The notes beneath the pieces are model-generated. The model searched no databases. It was not told the origin of the DNA and saw only the letters and a program-made list of their open reading frames with translations. 19,265 bases of DNA from Candidatus Moranbacteria bacterium UBA2282 (lineage in GTDB: Bacteria > Patescibacteriota > Minisyncoccia > Moranbacterales > UBA2206), in NCBI GenBank assembly GCA_002345745.1, contig DDWQ01000008.1:1-19265 (forward strand). Reading direction: 5' to 3'. The translations under genes and the position numbers were made by a program. Shown here piece by piece: positions 1 to 8,725 of the stretch (position 1 is the first letter of the stretch; every line of letters begins with the position of its first letter).

Positions 1-2259
1 GAGAGTGTTTGTTAATGGAGTGGTGTTGCCGGTGGTGTGAGTAAAACCTGAAACAAAATCTCCGGTCCAGCCTGTGGTTGTCCAGTTGGAAGATGTCAGG
101 AGTTCAGCACCGAGCGGAGCTGATTCCAAAAGAGCCGTAGATTTTTGAGTTAGTTGAGAAGTCGGTGCCGTCGTCCCAATCCCCAATCTATTATTTGTAT
201 CATCCCAAAAGAAATTAGCATTGTCTTGTTGCATTATTCCTGAAGTGCCAGCAAAAAGAATTGAACCGGCAGTTGGAGCAAACCAAGTTGGTGCTCCTGT
301 GCCACCAGAAATCAAAGCTTGTCCTGAAGTTCCTACAGCAGAAAAAGCATAGGCACTGCCTGTCGAATATGCCATTGAACCAGCGGAACCAATCGAAGTT
401 GCATTTGTTCCACCCAGTGCCACGCCCAATTGTGAAGCCACTGACCAAGTTCCTGCAGTGATAATTGGCACTCCAGTTGAAGCACTTGTGTTTAACCCAG
501 TGCCACCATATTGCGCACCAATCGCTGTGCCCTGCCAAGCTCCTGCTACCACTTGTCCGCTAGAGTTTATTTGAAAAAGATCTCCATTTCCAACAGTGAA
601 AAGTGAGGCAGGACTAATATCTCCAATTCCGACATTGCCGGTGCTTGCATCTATTCTCATCAGCTCATTTGTTCCATCTGACTGAAAGGTTCCTCCTTTA
701 TTGAATGAGAAATGACCTATGCTATTTGTGAAATATTGTGTATAGAAAGAATCTACTCCAATTCCCTGACTGAAGCCGACCCCAGCATCAGAAAGAAGTA
801 TTTTAGTTTCGGTAGGTCCTCCAAAAGACAATTTCGCCCCCGGTGTCGCTGTCCCAATTCCCAACCGATTGTTCGTATCGTTCCAAAAGAAATTAGCGTT
901 GTCTTGTGAAATCAGTCCAGCTGTTCCAGCGAAAACAATTGAACCAGCTGTTAGATTGCTTGAAGTTAACCCTCCGAAAGTTGGCGAGCTAGTTGTTGTT
1001 AAATTCTGTCCAGTATTAAAAGCCAGTTGTGTGTCTCCGATTGAATCAGCTGTTACTCCAACTGTTGGACTCCACCCTTCTCCAGCTGTTCCTGTAATAG
1101 TGATTGCTGTTCCAGCAGTTAAATTATTAACATAATTTCCAGTGGTATGAGTTCCGAGAGTAATTAAATCATTAAGAGTTGTCGCTCCTGTTCCTCCTCT
1201 GGATATATTCAATTGATTTTCTCCTGCTAGAGAAGAAGCTCCTGTCCAGTACGCTACTTGGTTAGCTGTTCCGCTACCAGCAAGTCCTCCAGCCACGCCA
1301 CTCACTAATTTCCAAGCCAATGTTCCATCTACAGCTGAGGTTAGAACATAATCATTAACAGCCGGCAATCCTGTCGGCAATGTATATGTAATATCAGCGG
1401 ATTGATCTCCTCCTTGAAATGTGGAGTAGAAAGTTGGCGTAGCTCCTGTTTCTCTAATGGCTAGATTTCCGTTTAAGGTTTGGTTTCCATTAAGAGTTAA
1501 TCCTGCAAAAGTTGGTGCGTCAGTTGTTTGCAAACTTTGATTCAAGTTGATGTTTGATTCAGTGACTGTCAGTGTGCGTGCAGTCGTTGTACCACCTTCC
1601 AAACTAAAACCATCCGAATTAGCAGTCAGAATTAAATCATTATATGTCTTTCCAGTTAAAGCAGTTGCTAGCAAATCATTAGCAATAATATCACCTTCCC
1701 AAGTTCCCGTAGAAACCACGCCTAGAGTAGTAATGGTGGGCAAGATTTTTTTATCCAGCTTACCTCCCTTTGCTAACTGCACTAAATTTCCAACTTTGTT
1801 TCCCAAAGTAGCACCACTTACAGAATATGAATCAATAGCTAGTGGCACGGCACCAATTTTTTTTCTCGGTACCATTTCGCTATCAGTGTTGATTCTGATA
1901 CCAATGTAATAGTCGCTAGTAGAAAAATTTAAATCGGCTGGCAATGCATTTATTTCTCCAAGAAAAGCATTGATGACTCCGTTTTGAATTTTAACTTTTT
2001 GTGTTTCTTCCCAAACTCTCGTTCCCGCGTCAGCATTAGATGGATATGCATCAGCTTTTGTTCGGTCAGTTGAATAGATGGCAAAACGAATATCATATTC
2101 ACCGTTCGGAATAGCTTTGTTTTTATTGTTAAGAATATAAGCAGCGATGTCTATTTTTTTGACGGCTTGAACTGTTGAAATGTTATGCGAAAACAAAACA
2201 ACACCAACTAGTAGAAGTAGTATATTTATTGATATTGATTTTGTTATTGTTCTAATCAT
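1..2259 (-). CDS. Large secreted repeat protein, tail-fibre-like (3' end outside window)
   Basis: I checked this frame triplet by triplet: it has no stop from the ATG at 2259 to base 1, so at least 753 codons are present and the C-terminus is missing. Residues about 10-30 form a hydrophobic signal peptide or anchor. Residues about 35-130 are a head region (ending near the motif EMVPRKKIGAVPLA). The rest is rich in Gly, Thr, Asn and Ala. One unit occurs twice, at about residues 437-469 and 663-695, each containing NANFFW(N/D)DTNNRLGIGT. Such repeats occur in trimeric phage tail-fibre-like and CPR surface proteins, so a fibrous cell-surface or adhesion role is inferred, not shown. An intramolecular chaperone or peptidase S74 domain could lie beyond the edge. 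The ORF starts 20 nt after the stop of the fibronectin-like gene and is probably cotranscribed with it. The only SD-like sequence is a weak GGGTG next to the ATG. Confidence 0.85.
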   Translation of the reverse strand, partial: MIRTITKSISINILLLLVGVVLFSHNISTVQAVKKIDIAAYILNNKNKAIPNGEYDIRFAIYSTDRTKADAYPSNADAGTRVWEETQKVKIQNGVINAFLGEINALPADLNFSTSDYYIGIRINTDSEMVPRKKIGAVPLAIDSYSVSGATLGNKVGNLVQLAKGGKLDKKILPTITTLGVVSTGTWEGDIIANDLLATALTGKTYNDLILTANSDGFSLEGGTTTARTLTVTESNINLNQSLQTTDAPTFAGLTLNGNQTLNGNLAIRETGATPTFYSTFQGGDQSADITYTLPTGLPAVNDYVLTSAVDGTLAWKLVSGVAGGLAGSGTANQVAYWTGASSLAGENQLNISRGGTGATTLNDLITLGTHTTGNYVNNLTAGTAITITGTAGEGWSPTVGVTADSIGDTQLAFNTGQNLTTTSSPTFGGLTSSNLTAGSIVFAGTAGLISQDNANFFWNDTNNRLGIGTATPGAKLSFGGPTETKILLSDAGVGFSQGIGVDSFYTQYFTNSIGHFSFNKGGTFQSDGTNELMRIDASTGNVGIGDISPASLFTVGNGDLFQINSSGQVVAGAWQGTAIGAQYGGTGLNTSASTGVPIITAGTWSVASQLGVALGGTNATSIGSAGSMAYSTGSAYAFSAVGTSGQALISGGTGAPTWFAPTAGSILFAGTSGIMQQDNANFFWDDTNNRLGIGTTAPTSQLTQKSTALLESAPLGAELLTSSNWTTTGWTGDFVSGFTHTTGNTTPLTNTL
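175..273 (-). repeat. Internal protein repeat, second copy
   Basis: This stretch encodes residues about 663-695 of the large secreted protein. It matches the copy at 853-951 (AGS.LFAGTSGI..QDNANFFW, then DDTNNRLGIGT). The two copies are about 226 residues apart and similar in DNA as well as protein, which suggests internal duplication. Confidence 0.8.
853..951 (-). repeat. Internal protein repeat, first copy
   Basis: This encodes residues about 437-469 of the large secreted protein (AGSIVFAGTAGLISQDNANF, then FWNDTNNRLGIGT). It pairs with the copy at 175-273. Confidence 0.8.
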
Positions 2260-2279
2260 CACCCGAATTTAATTTTTGT

Positions 2280-2945
2280 TTATTTATTACTAATCGCCCA
2301 ACCGAAAATATTATTAAAAGCCTTACCAACTAATTCAAAAACAGAGACTGCTCGTGAACCAGCATAGACACCAAAATAACCAGATGTATATGAATTGTTC
2401 CAACGATCTTTACTTTTAATTTGATATATATAACCAGTGCCTTGCTCTAGACCAGAAATGATAATGCTATGACTGAAACCATAACCGCTCTCTCTAGCTA
2501 TGGAAGTTTTTTGCCCATTGTTTTTAGCATAGGAAATTTCTGAATGTGTTAGCTTGTTAGATTCCCAAGTAACAACTAGTTTTGACTCTTCACTGTTTTT
2601 AGTTAGAAAAATATCACTTCTCACATTAGAAATTTCAATGGGCAAATTTTCTGAATCATCGGTAGCAATAATAATATCACCGCCAAAACTAACTTGCTTG
2701 ATAGTAAAATTTTCACTGCTTAAATTATTATTTTGATCAATAATTTCCGCTACTGTTTCTGCATTATTCTCAGCTAAAAGTGTATTGGTATTTTCTTCCT
2801 TGACAAGCGTTGCATTTTGTTCGCTTTTTTCTAGCGTTTCTGGTGTATTTTTTGATTGATTTTTTAGCCATAAAAACAAAAAAACTGCAACCAAAAAAAT
2901 CACAATGATGCTTATTATTGTTACCTTCATTTTTGCCTTTATCAT
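2280..2945 (-). CDS. Membrane-anchored fibronectin type III-like protein
   Basis: The 221-residue product has a short basic N-terminus and one hydrophobic helix at about residues 8-27, giving an N-in anchor with the rest outside the cell. A polar Asn/Glu/Thr-rich linker follows (about 30-100). Residues about 102-195 look like a fibronectin type III or purple-acid-phosphatase-N-like beta sandwich: VVTWESN, SEISYAK, then SHSIIISGLEQGTGYIYQIK, the usual H.v.l.gL.pgt.Y.y.v pattern. The C-terminus (about 200-221) is weakly hydrophobic. FN3-like domains usually bind other proteins or sugars at the surface. The gene lies 20 nt before the large secreted repeat protein, so the two may form a surface complex (inference). 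It has its own strong promoter with the -10 box 6 nt before the ATG, which predicts a leaderless transcript. Confidence 0.75.
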   Translation of the reverse strand: MIKAKMKVTIISIIVIFLVAVFLFLWLKNQSKNTPETLEKSEQNATLVKEENTNTLLAENNAETVAEIIDQNNNLSSENFTIKQVSFGGDIIIATDDSENLPIEISNVRSDIFLTKNSEESKLVVTWESNKLTHSEISYAKNNGQKTSIARESGYGFSHSIIISGLEQGTGYIYQIKSKDRWNNSYTSGYFGVYAGSRAVSVFELVGKAFNNIFGWAISNK

Positions 2946-2951
2946 ACTTGA

Positions 2952-2980
2952 ATTATACCATTATTTTACGTGGCTGACAA
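2952..2980 (-). promoter_or_regulatory. Promoter of the fibronectin-like gene, predicted leaderless
   Basis: On the minus strand the -35 TTGTCA (2975-2980) is separated by 17 nt from the -10 TATAAT (2952-2957). A TG pair one base before the -10 makes it an extended -10. Only 6 nt separate the -10 from the ATG at 2945, so transcription should begin at or next to the start codon. Confidence 0.75.
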
Positions 2981-2996
2981 AGGTTTTTTAGGAAAG

Positions 2997-3005
2997 TTAT
3001 CCACA
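2997..3005 (+). promoter_or_regulatory. Perfect DnaA-box sequence TTATCCACA
   Basis: The 9-mer is identical to the strongest E. coli DnaA box. It lies 16 nt upstream of the -35 of the fibronectin-like gene. A second perfect copy lies at 18182-18190, also in a spacer. It is a single box, so it is not an origin by itself. Confidence 0.45.
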
Positions 3006-3052
3006 GTTTTTTATCTTTTGGCAGCTAGTTATTTTTTGATAAAATAAACATA

Positions 3053-3090
3053 AAAAAACACGCTTTTATTTTTTAAAAAACGTGTTTTTT
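3053..3090 (-). terminator. Terminator after the MscS-like gene
   Basis: The arms AAAAAACACG (3053-3062) and CGTGTTTTTT (3081-3090) form a 10-bp stem around an AT-rich 18-nt loop that can extend the pairing. The hairpin is near-symmetric with A/T tracts on both sides, so it could work in both directions. It lies 54 nt after the stop of the MscS-like gene. Confidence 0.7.
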
Positions 3091-3144
3091 ATTAGATCTC
3101 TTGCGTAATAATTTGCGTAACGAAATTTTACGAGTTTTATACTT

Positions 3145-3837
3145 CTATTTTGTAATTTCCTCTCGTAATTTTCGTAGAATCATTGCCGCTTCATCACGAC
3201 CGCCAAGACCAAAAGCTAAACCTCCGGCCAAAGATACCATTGCCACAATTCCAATAAAAATCGTGCTTACAAGTGATGATGCAATCCCTAGTTGCAATAA
3301 TGCCGCTAGAACACCAAAAATTATAATTGCCCATTTGGAAATTGTTGCCAACATTGTTGCTGACATTACGCCAGCAGCTTTAGTACTGCCCTTCACAACA
3401 TCATAAACAAAATTTCCAGCGATGAACACTACTGACAACATTACTACCGCTACCACCACATTCGGCATATAGAGCAAAATGCTGTTTATAAATTCAGTTA
3501 TTTGATTTAATTGCAAAACATCAGTTGCGGCCATTAGAAAAACTAGAATCAGAAACCATTTAACTAATCCTCCTAAAAATTCTGATATACTTGCACTAAT
3601 ACCAATTTCGGAAAATCTTTGTCCCCAACCAATTTTTTGCAAAGCATGATCAACTCTCATAGCCTTAATTAATTTTGTTGTAACCTTGCCAAGTGCGACT
3701 GCGATAAACCAACCAGCAACAAAAATTATCACGGCACCAATTAGCACTGGTAATAACGCTATAAAAGATTCCCATACACCAAGCAACGCCACAGTTATGG
3801 CTTCTCCCCAAGTTTGAATTCCATACATATTTATCAC
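3145..3837 (-). CDS. MscS-like transmembrane channel protein without the cytoplasmic domain
   Basis: The 230-residue product is almost all membrane, with about five hydrophobic helices (roughly 24-50, 88-108, 122-145, 160-185, 190-212). The last helix, rich in Gly and Ala (SLAGGLAFGLGGRDEAAMIL), resembles the pore-lining TM3 of small-conductance mechanosensitive channels and the conserved TM-helix repeat family. The beta domain and cage of MscS are absent, since the chain ends about 18 residues after this helix. A role in osmotic protection is inferred from the family. The first in-frame start is GTG at 3837, 4 nt after AGGAGG. An ATG at 3828 lies 8 nt after GGAAGG and gives a product three residues shorter; I cannot decide between them. 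The gene follows the O-antigen-ligase gene by 44 nt and is probably cotranscribed with it. Confidence 0.75.
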   Translation of the reverse strand: MINMYGIQTWGEAITVALLGVWESFIALLPVLIGAVIIFVAGWFIAVALGKVTTKLIKAMRVDHALQKIGWGQRFSEIGISASISEFLGGLVKWFLILVFLMAATDVLQLNQITEFINSILLYMPNVVVAVVMLSVVFIAGNFVYDVVKGSTKAAGVMSATMLATISKWAIIIFGVLAALLQLGIASSLVSTIFIGIVAMVSLAGGLAFGLGGRDEAAMILRKLREEITK

Positions 3838-3881
3838 CTTCCCTCCTAGTTTACATAATATTAATCTTCTTCAAGTTCGAT

Positions 3882-6425
3882 TTATTGAGCTATCGGTTTG
3901 ACTGAAGCATTATTTGGCACTGTCATCGAATCATTTATCGAAGGTGTAGCTGGAACAGTTTCAGTCGCTTTTATCGGCTCTGGCGTGGCTTCAGGTGCGT
4001 CTGTCAAATTCGCCTGCGTGTTTTCAATACCATTTTGAATATTTGAAATCATTTTTTGTATTTGTTTTTTAGTCTGATCAGATCCAGCTGATCCGCCTTG
4101 CGTCGATGATGTGTTTTCGCTAGCCGAGGCAGACAATAATTCTAGCACTTTTTTATATTCTTTAACCGCTTCATCCTTTCTATTAGTTTTTTCATACAAA
4201 CTGCCCAGACTGAAATGCGTATTGATTTCTTTTTCATTGATACTTAAAATATATGAGTATAGAGATTCAGCTGTCGCATTATCATCACCCGCACCTCTTT
4301 CTTGATACAGTCGTGCTAAATTGAAAATTAAATTTAAATTATCTCGCTCATTTTTTAAAGCATTAGTCATACTATCAATAGCGCCATCAACATCACCCAA
4401 AGCATCTTTAGTTAACGCTAATTGATAGTACCCCACTGAGAAATTTTCTTTCTCATCTACAGCTTTTTGAAACAAATCTCGTGCATCTTCCACTAGTTTT
4501 TTCTTTGCATTCTGATCTTTTTCAACTGCCACTTGATTCAATTTAACTTGTCCCATTTTCACAATAAAATTTGGGTTGAATGGTTCCAGCTCTAACGCTT
4601 TTTGATAACTATCTATTGCTAGTTGAAATGAATTTTGAACATAATATCCAGAATTGTCATAAATTTGCGCCAAAGCCTCAGCGGTGCCAACATCTTGCCC
4701 AGCTAAGCTACTAGCTTTTTGGGATAATGCAATGGCATTATTCAAATAACCCTGAATTTTATTAACATCCCTATCCGCCTCATTTTTGAGAACTTCCTGA
4801 TTAGCTAGTGCCATATTTATCTGTGCTAGAGCAGTATAATAACGACTTTCATTGCCATACAAGTTTATAGCACCAACAACTTTATTTATGGATTCATCAG
4901 AAATTTTATCTTTTCCAATACTCCCAATATAGGTATCCGCCACAATCACCTTGCCCACAAACACGAAAAGAAAAATAACGCTCGCACTCACCACCATAAA
5001 AATCAAAGCAAGCGTTAGTGCAAATTTTGGTGAAGCCTTCAGGGAAAAATTAATAAAATTTTCTTTGATTGGACCCTCTTTCATTAAAATTGCCAGGGTC
5101 AACGCACAAATCAAAACCCCCAGCAGAAAAACCGAGCCTTCAATTCTTGATGATAGTAGATTAACTAAAAACACTACTGAAGCTGAAAGAAAAGCAAGTG
5201 AATAAATTTTATCCCGTTCCTTTTCTAGTGAGATAAAATAGATGCTCGCTCCCACAAATGACAAAATCATAATCAACATAAATAATGTTCCCACTGCCCC
5301 AACCGTTGCCAATGACTCAAAGAAAATTCCCGTGCCTTGATAGAATCGCAAATCATATAATGAATTCAAATTAAATTCTTGTGGTTTATGCAAAGAAAAA
5401 TCATAGCCATAAGTCGCCGGACCAGAACCAAAGAAGAAATTGTCTTTGGTTGACTCCTTGGCGATCTGCCAAGAAATTTTATAATCCAAACTTACCTCAA
5501 CTGGCAATTGAATTTTAGAAATATTCATAGTTTTTCCACCCATAAACAACACCATCAAGGCAATAAACACGAACATTGGAAACCACGCGTTAGAATATTT
5601 TTTTACTTTTACAACATTCGCTAGGATATATATCAAAAAGAATGCCACACCTGCCATCAAGGAAATCCAAATTGACAGAGAGACAAATGAATAGAGAACT
5701 AGCATTAAAAACAAATTCAAAAGCATATTAACCGTCACAAACAGCTGTCCAAATATTCTAATATGTTTGTTTGTAACATTCTCCCCAATCTTTAAGAAAA
5801 TTCCCATCATAAAAGGAATCATAATTGAAAGGAAAATAACTAAACCTGTAAATGATCCCACCAAATTAACTGGCACATTATTCACCATAAACTGTGGAAT
5901 GAAACTAAAATTCAAAATACTAATCAAAACCCAAATTGCCACAAAAAAATGCGACACAATCAAGGCGCCCGCAAAAAGTTTAATTTTATTAGCATTAATT
6001 CTTTCTAAGATCAAATAGAAAGTTGCTACTATTGCTAGCAGTGCAATGAAGCCACGTGAAGGATCGCCAAATGATCCCCAAAAACTATGCCATTTGTCCA
6101 CCGAAAGAATCACGGTCACAAGTGCTACAGCGAGAGCTAGAATTATTGGCAAATCCAGAGGATTTCGTTTGATACGCATTTCTCCTACTACCGCTCCACG
6201 CAAAGCCCAAAAAACCAAAGCAACCAAAACTAACACATAGAAAAACATCTGCTTTTCAAAAATTATACCTTGAAAAGTTTTATTCAAAAAAAACACTGGG
6301 ATACCAAAAACCATCAAAACTAAACTTGCATCAATCACCCAATTACACACACGCACAAACAAATTTTTTTCTGTGTTTTCAAGTTTATCTGAAACCACGT
6401 CCTCTCCTCTAGTTATTATGTCCAT
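3882..6425 (-). CDS. O-antigen ligase-like membrane protein with C-terminal TPR repeats
   Basis: The 847-residue protein begins with about a dozen membrane helices (residues about 28-490). A long loop near 300-360 carries FFGSGPATYGYDF, the G.GP.tf.y signature of the Wzy/WaaL (Wzy_C) family of O-antigen polymerases and ligases. After the last helix come TPR units (about 515-765; for example AIDSYQKALELEPFNPNF and EAVKEYKKVLELL). A low-complexity Ser/Thr/Pro tail follows (about 765-847). Family members join or polymerise lipid-linked glycans on the outer face of the membrane; the substrate here cannot be told. The annotated ATG at 6425 has no SD. A GTG at 6398 sits 5 nt after AGGAG and may be the true start (838 residues). 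A good promoter precedes the gene. Confidence 0.8.
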   Translation of the reverse strand: MDIITRGEDVVSDKLENTEKNLFVRVCNWVIDASLVLMVFGIPVFFLNKTFQGIIFEKQMFFYVLVLVALVFWALRGAVVGEMRIKRNPLDLPIILALAVALVTVILSVDKWHSFWGSFGDPSRGFIALLAIVATFYLILERINANKIKLFAGALIVSHFFVAIWVLISILNFSFIPQFMVNNVPVNLVGSFTGLVIFLSIMIPFMMGIFLKIGENVTNKHIRIFGQLFVTVNMLLNLFLMLVLYSFVSLSIWISLMAGVAFFLIYILANVVKVKKYSNAWFPMFVFIALMVLFMGGKTMNISKIQLPVEVSLDYKISWQIAKESTKDNFFFGSGPATYGYDFSLHKPQEFNLNSLYDLRFYQGTGIFFESLATVGAVGTLFMLIMILSFVGASIYFISLEKERDKIYSLAFLSASVVFLVNLLSSRIEGSVFLLGVLICALTLAILMKEGPIKENFINFSLKASPKFALTLALIFMVVSASVIFLFVFVGKVIVADTYIGSIGKDKISDESINKVVGAINLYGNESRYYTALAQINMALANQEVLKNEADRDVNKIQGYLNNAIALSQKASSLAGQDVGTAEALAQIYDNSGYYVQNSFQLAIDSYQKALELEPFNPNFIVKMGQVKLNQVAVEKDQNAKKKLVEDARDLFQKAVDEKENFSVGYYQLALTKDALGDVDGAIDSMTNALKNERDNLNLIFNLARLYQERGAGDDNATAESLYSYILSINEKEINTHFSLGSLYEKTNRKDEAVKEYKKVLELLSASASENTSSTQGGSAGSDQTKKQIQKMISNIQNGIENTQANLTDAPEATPEPIKATETVPATPSINDSMTVPNNASVKPIAQ

Positions 6426-6453
6426 TATTTTTTATATAAAAATTTACTTAATT

Positions 6454-6482
6454 ATTATACTATGTTTTTTTATCTTTCACAA
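6454..6482 (-). promoter_or_regulatory. Promoter of the O-antigen ligase-like gene
   Basis: On the minus strand TTGTGA (6477-6482), a 17-nt spacer and a perfect TATAAT (6454-6459) lie between the gyrB stop and the next start codon. The predicted transcript starts near 6447. Confidence 0.65.
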
Positions 6483-6502
6483 TAAACTAAACAATGTGGT
6501 AT

Positions 6503-8626
6503 TTATACATCCAAATTCTTCACGCTTTTGGCATGGGTTTGAATGAACCTTCGACGTGGCTCAACTTCAGAACCCATCAAAACATCAAACATTTTATCCG
6601 CAGCTTCCGCATCTTCAATGGAAACTTGCAACATCAAACGCCCCTCTGGATCCATTGTTGTTTCCCAAAGTTGCTCTGGATTCATTTCTCCAAGACCTTT
6701 ATATCGTTGGATATTAATGCCCAAGGCTTTTTCTTCAGTTTGGGTTTCTTCTTCCCCTTCTTCGCCGTCAGTTTCCATAGTAATGTTTTCCTTTGCAATT
6801 TCCAGTGCCGCCAGTGCTTCCGCTTCTGCTGCCACCTTATCAGCTTTGCCTTTTTTCACTTTACTAACAGCCAGTTTTATTTTATCTATAGCAATATTTT
6901 TTTCTTCATCTGTGAAGACATATTGTACATCTTTGCCTTTTTGGATGCGATACAACGGCGGTTGGGCAATATAAATAAATCCATTTCTAATTAATGGCTC
7001 ATAATAGCGATAGAAAAATGTCAAAAGCAAAGTTCGAATATGTGAACCATCAACATCGGCATCGGCCATAATAATGATGCGATGATAACGCAACTTGTCG
7101 ATATTGAAACTTTCACCAATACCAGCACCGAGTGCGATGATAATTGGCTTCAGTGTGTCTGATTTAACCACTTTATCCAATGTAGTTTTTTCGACATTTA
7201 CCAATTTTCCTCGCAATGGTAAAATTGCTTGAAATTTTCGATTGCGTCCTTGTTTAGCCGACCCACCAGCGGAGTCTCCCTCTACAATATATAATTCTGA
7301 TTCCGCAGGATCTTTAGAAGAACAATCGGCTAATTTTCCCGGCAATGTCATTCCTTCCAAAGCACCTTTACGAATCACTGCATCCTTGGCAGCTCGTGCG
7401 GCGATGCGTGCTTTGCAAGTTAATAAACATTTTCCAATAATTGCTTTAGCATTATTTGGGTGCGATTCTAGATAATCTGCCAGAGCTTCAGATGTTACAC
7501 TTGAGACCACGCCACGCATTTCAGAGTTTCCCAATTTGGCTTTAGTCTGACCTTCAAATTGCGGATTACGCAATTTTACGCTAATAACCGCGGTAAGCCC
7601 TTCCTGCAAATCTTCCGCCGTTAGATTTTCATCTTTCTCACGAAGAATATTAGCTTTTCTCGCATAGGCATTAATAGCTCTGGTCAGTGCGGCACGAAAA
7701 CCAGCTTCATGCATTCCGCCTTCTGGAGTAAAAATATTATTAGCAAAAGAAAAAATATGTTCCTTATAACCATCAGTATATTGCATTGCCAATTCCACTA
7801 CCGTATCATTTTTTTCGTCTATTTTTTCTACATAAAACGGCAATTCATTTTTCACTTCTTTGCCACGATTTAAAAACTTGATAAAAGAAACTAATCCCCC
7901 ATCAAAAAGAAAACCATACGCACGTTCCCCGCCGACTTCACGACTATCATAAATTTTTATCGTCACACCTTTCGTCAAAAAAGCTTGATGTCTGACATAG
8001 CCCAAAATTTTCTCCCAACTATATTTTATTTCCGGAAAAATTTGCGGATCAGCTTGAAAGGAAATTGTTGTTCCTGTCATTGTCGATTTTCCAGTTATCT
8101 TTGGATCTTTAGTTTTTGGTATGCCTCGTTCAAACTCCATTTCATAAACTTTATTATCTCGTCTAACTGTTGCATTAGTCCAAACTGACAGAGCATTTAC
8201 AACTGAAATACCGACGCCATGCAAACCACCAGAAATCTTATAGCCATTTCCACCAAATTTTCCACCAGCATGCAGTACTGTTAACACAGTCTCCAAGGTT
8301 GATTTTTTTGTTTGTGGATGTTTCTCAACTGGGATTCCTCGTCCTTCATCCGAAATTTCAACTATATTATCTGGCAGAAGTTTGATAATAATATTTTTTC
8401 CATAGCCAGCCATTGCCTCATCAATGGAGTTGTTAACAACTTCCCATATCAAATGATGCAAACCTTCAGTTGAAGTTCCGCCAATATACATTCCGGGGCG
8501 TTTTCTCACTGGGTCCAAACCTTCCAATACTTGAATGGAACTAGCAGTATAACCCCCGCCTGCATCGCTATGCGAAGCATTGCGGGCAGGGCCGTTGTCT
8601 TGCTTTGATGCTTTTTCCTTTGCCAT
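6503..8626 (-). CDS. gyrB: DNA gyrase subunit B
   Basis: GyrB is the ATPase subunit of the A2B2 type IIA topoisomerase that introduces negative supercoils. The 707-residue protein shows a GHKL ATPase site (WEVVNNSIDEA with catalytic Glu62, Asn66; ISDEGRGIP with Asp93; GGLHGVGISVVNALS), the transducer QTKAKLGNSE (360-369, switch lysine), and TOPRIM motifs EGDSAGG (from 449) and DADVDGSHIRTL (from 522). The C-terminal tail is RYKGLGEMNPEQLWETTMDP (641-660). Motif order and near-cognate length favour GyrB over ParE, though only one type II enzyme is visible here. Residues about 576-636 hold a Lys/Ala/Glu-rich insertion in the TOPRIM-tail region. The first 25 residues are a low-complexity extension. 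No SD is clear before the ATG. The gene follows a small membrane-protein gene across a repeat-bearing 99-nt gap. Confidence 0.95.
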   Translation of the reverse strand: MAKEKASKQDNGPARNASHSDAGGGYTASSIQVLEGLDPVRKRPGMYIGGTSTEGLHHLIWEVVNNSIDEAMAGYGKNIIIKLLPDNIVEISDEGRGIPVEKHPQTKKSTLETVLTVLHAGGKFGGNGYKISGGLHGVGISVVNALSVWTNATVRRDNKVYEMEFERGIPKTKDPKITGKSTMTGTTISFQADPQIFPEIKYSWEKILGYVRHQAFLTKGVTIKIYDSREVGGERAYGFLFDGGLVSFIKFLNRGKEVKNELPFYVEKIDEKNDTVVELAMQYTDGYKEHIFSFANNIFTPEGGMHEAGFRAALTRAINAYARKANILREKDENLTAEDLQEGLTAVISVKLRNPQFEGQTKAKLGNSEMRGVVSSVTSEALADYLESHPNNAKAIIGKCLLTCKARIAARAAKDAVIRKGALEGMTLPGKLADCSSKDPAESELYIVEGDSAGGSAKQGRNRKFQAILPLRGKLVNVEKTTLDKVVKSDTLKPIIIALGAGIGESFNIDKLRYHRIIIMADADVDGSHIRTLLLTFFYRYYEPLIRNGFIYIAQPPLYRIQKGKDVQYVFTDEEKNIAIDKIKLAVSKVKKGKADKVAAEAEALAALEIAKENITMETDGEEGEEETQTEEKALGINIQRYKGLGEMNPEQLWETTMDPEGRLMLQVSIEDAEAADKMFDVLMGSEVEPRRRFIQTHAKSVKNLDV

Positions 8627-8658
8627 AGTTGTCTGAACCTCATGATTATCACTGACTC

Positions 8659-8719
8659 CACAGATTTCACTGATTCAAAATCTGTGTAATCATGTGTCCT
8701 CATGTGCTAATCAGTGGTT
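8659..8719. repeat. Dispersed intergenic repeat, copy 1 (ATCTGTG/ATCAGTGG type)
   Basis: The gap between gyrB and the membrane-protein gene is made of related short words. CACAGATTT (8659-8667) and AAATCTGTG (8678-8686) form a 9-bp hairpin with a 10-nt loop. Then come GTGTAATCA (8684-8692), TCATGTGCTAA and AATCAGTGGTT (8709-8719). GTGTAATCA and AATCAGTGGTT recur in the same order and nearly the same spacing at 16117-16150, and TCATGTGCTAA recurs inverted at 16046-16057. Confidence 0.65.
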
Positions 8720-8725
8720 CTGATT

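Noticed and set aside
215..538. Minus-strand ORF of 107 codons rich in Trp, Phe and Cys
   Set aside because: It is a shadow frame of the large secreted repeat protein, which is open through the whole region in another minus-strand frame.
2997..3090. Origin of replication near the DnaA box
   Set aside because: A single box and AT-rich hairpin without a box cluster or dnaA/dnaN neighbours is not enough; gyrB here is not in the usual dnaA-dnaN-recF setting.
6494..6994. Plus-strand ORFs of 143-166 codons opposite the 3' part of gyrB
   Set aside because: They lie antisense to strongly conserved GyrB motifs, have odd composition and no start signals.
8637..8700. CACAGATTT hairpin as the terminator of the membrane-protein gene
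   Set aside because: No T tail follows in the minus direction, and the same words recur elsewhere as a repeat family.
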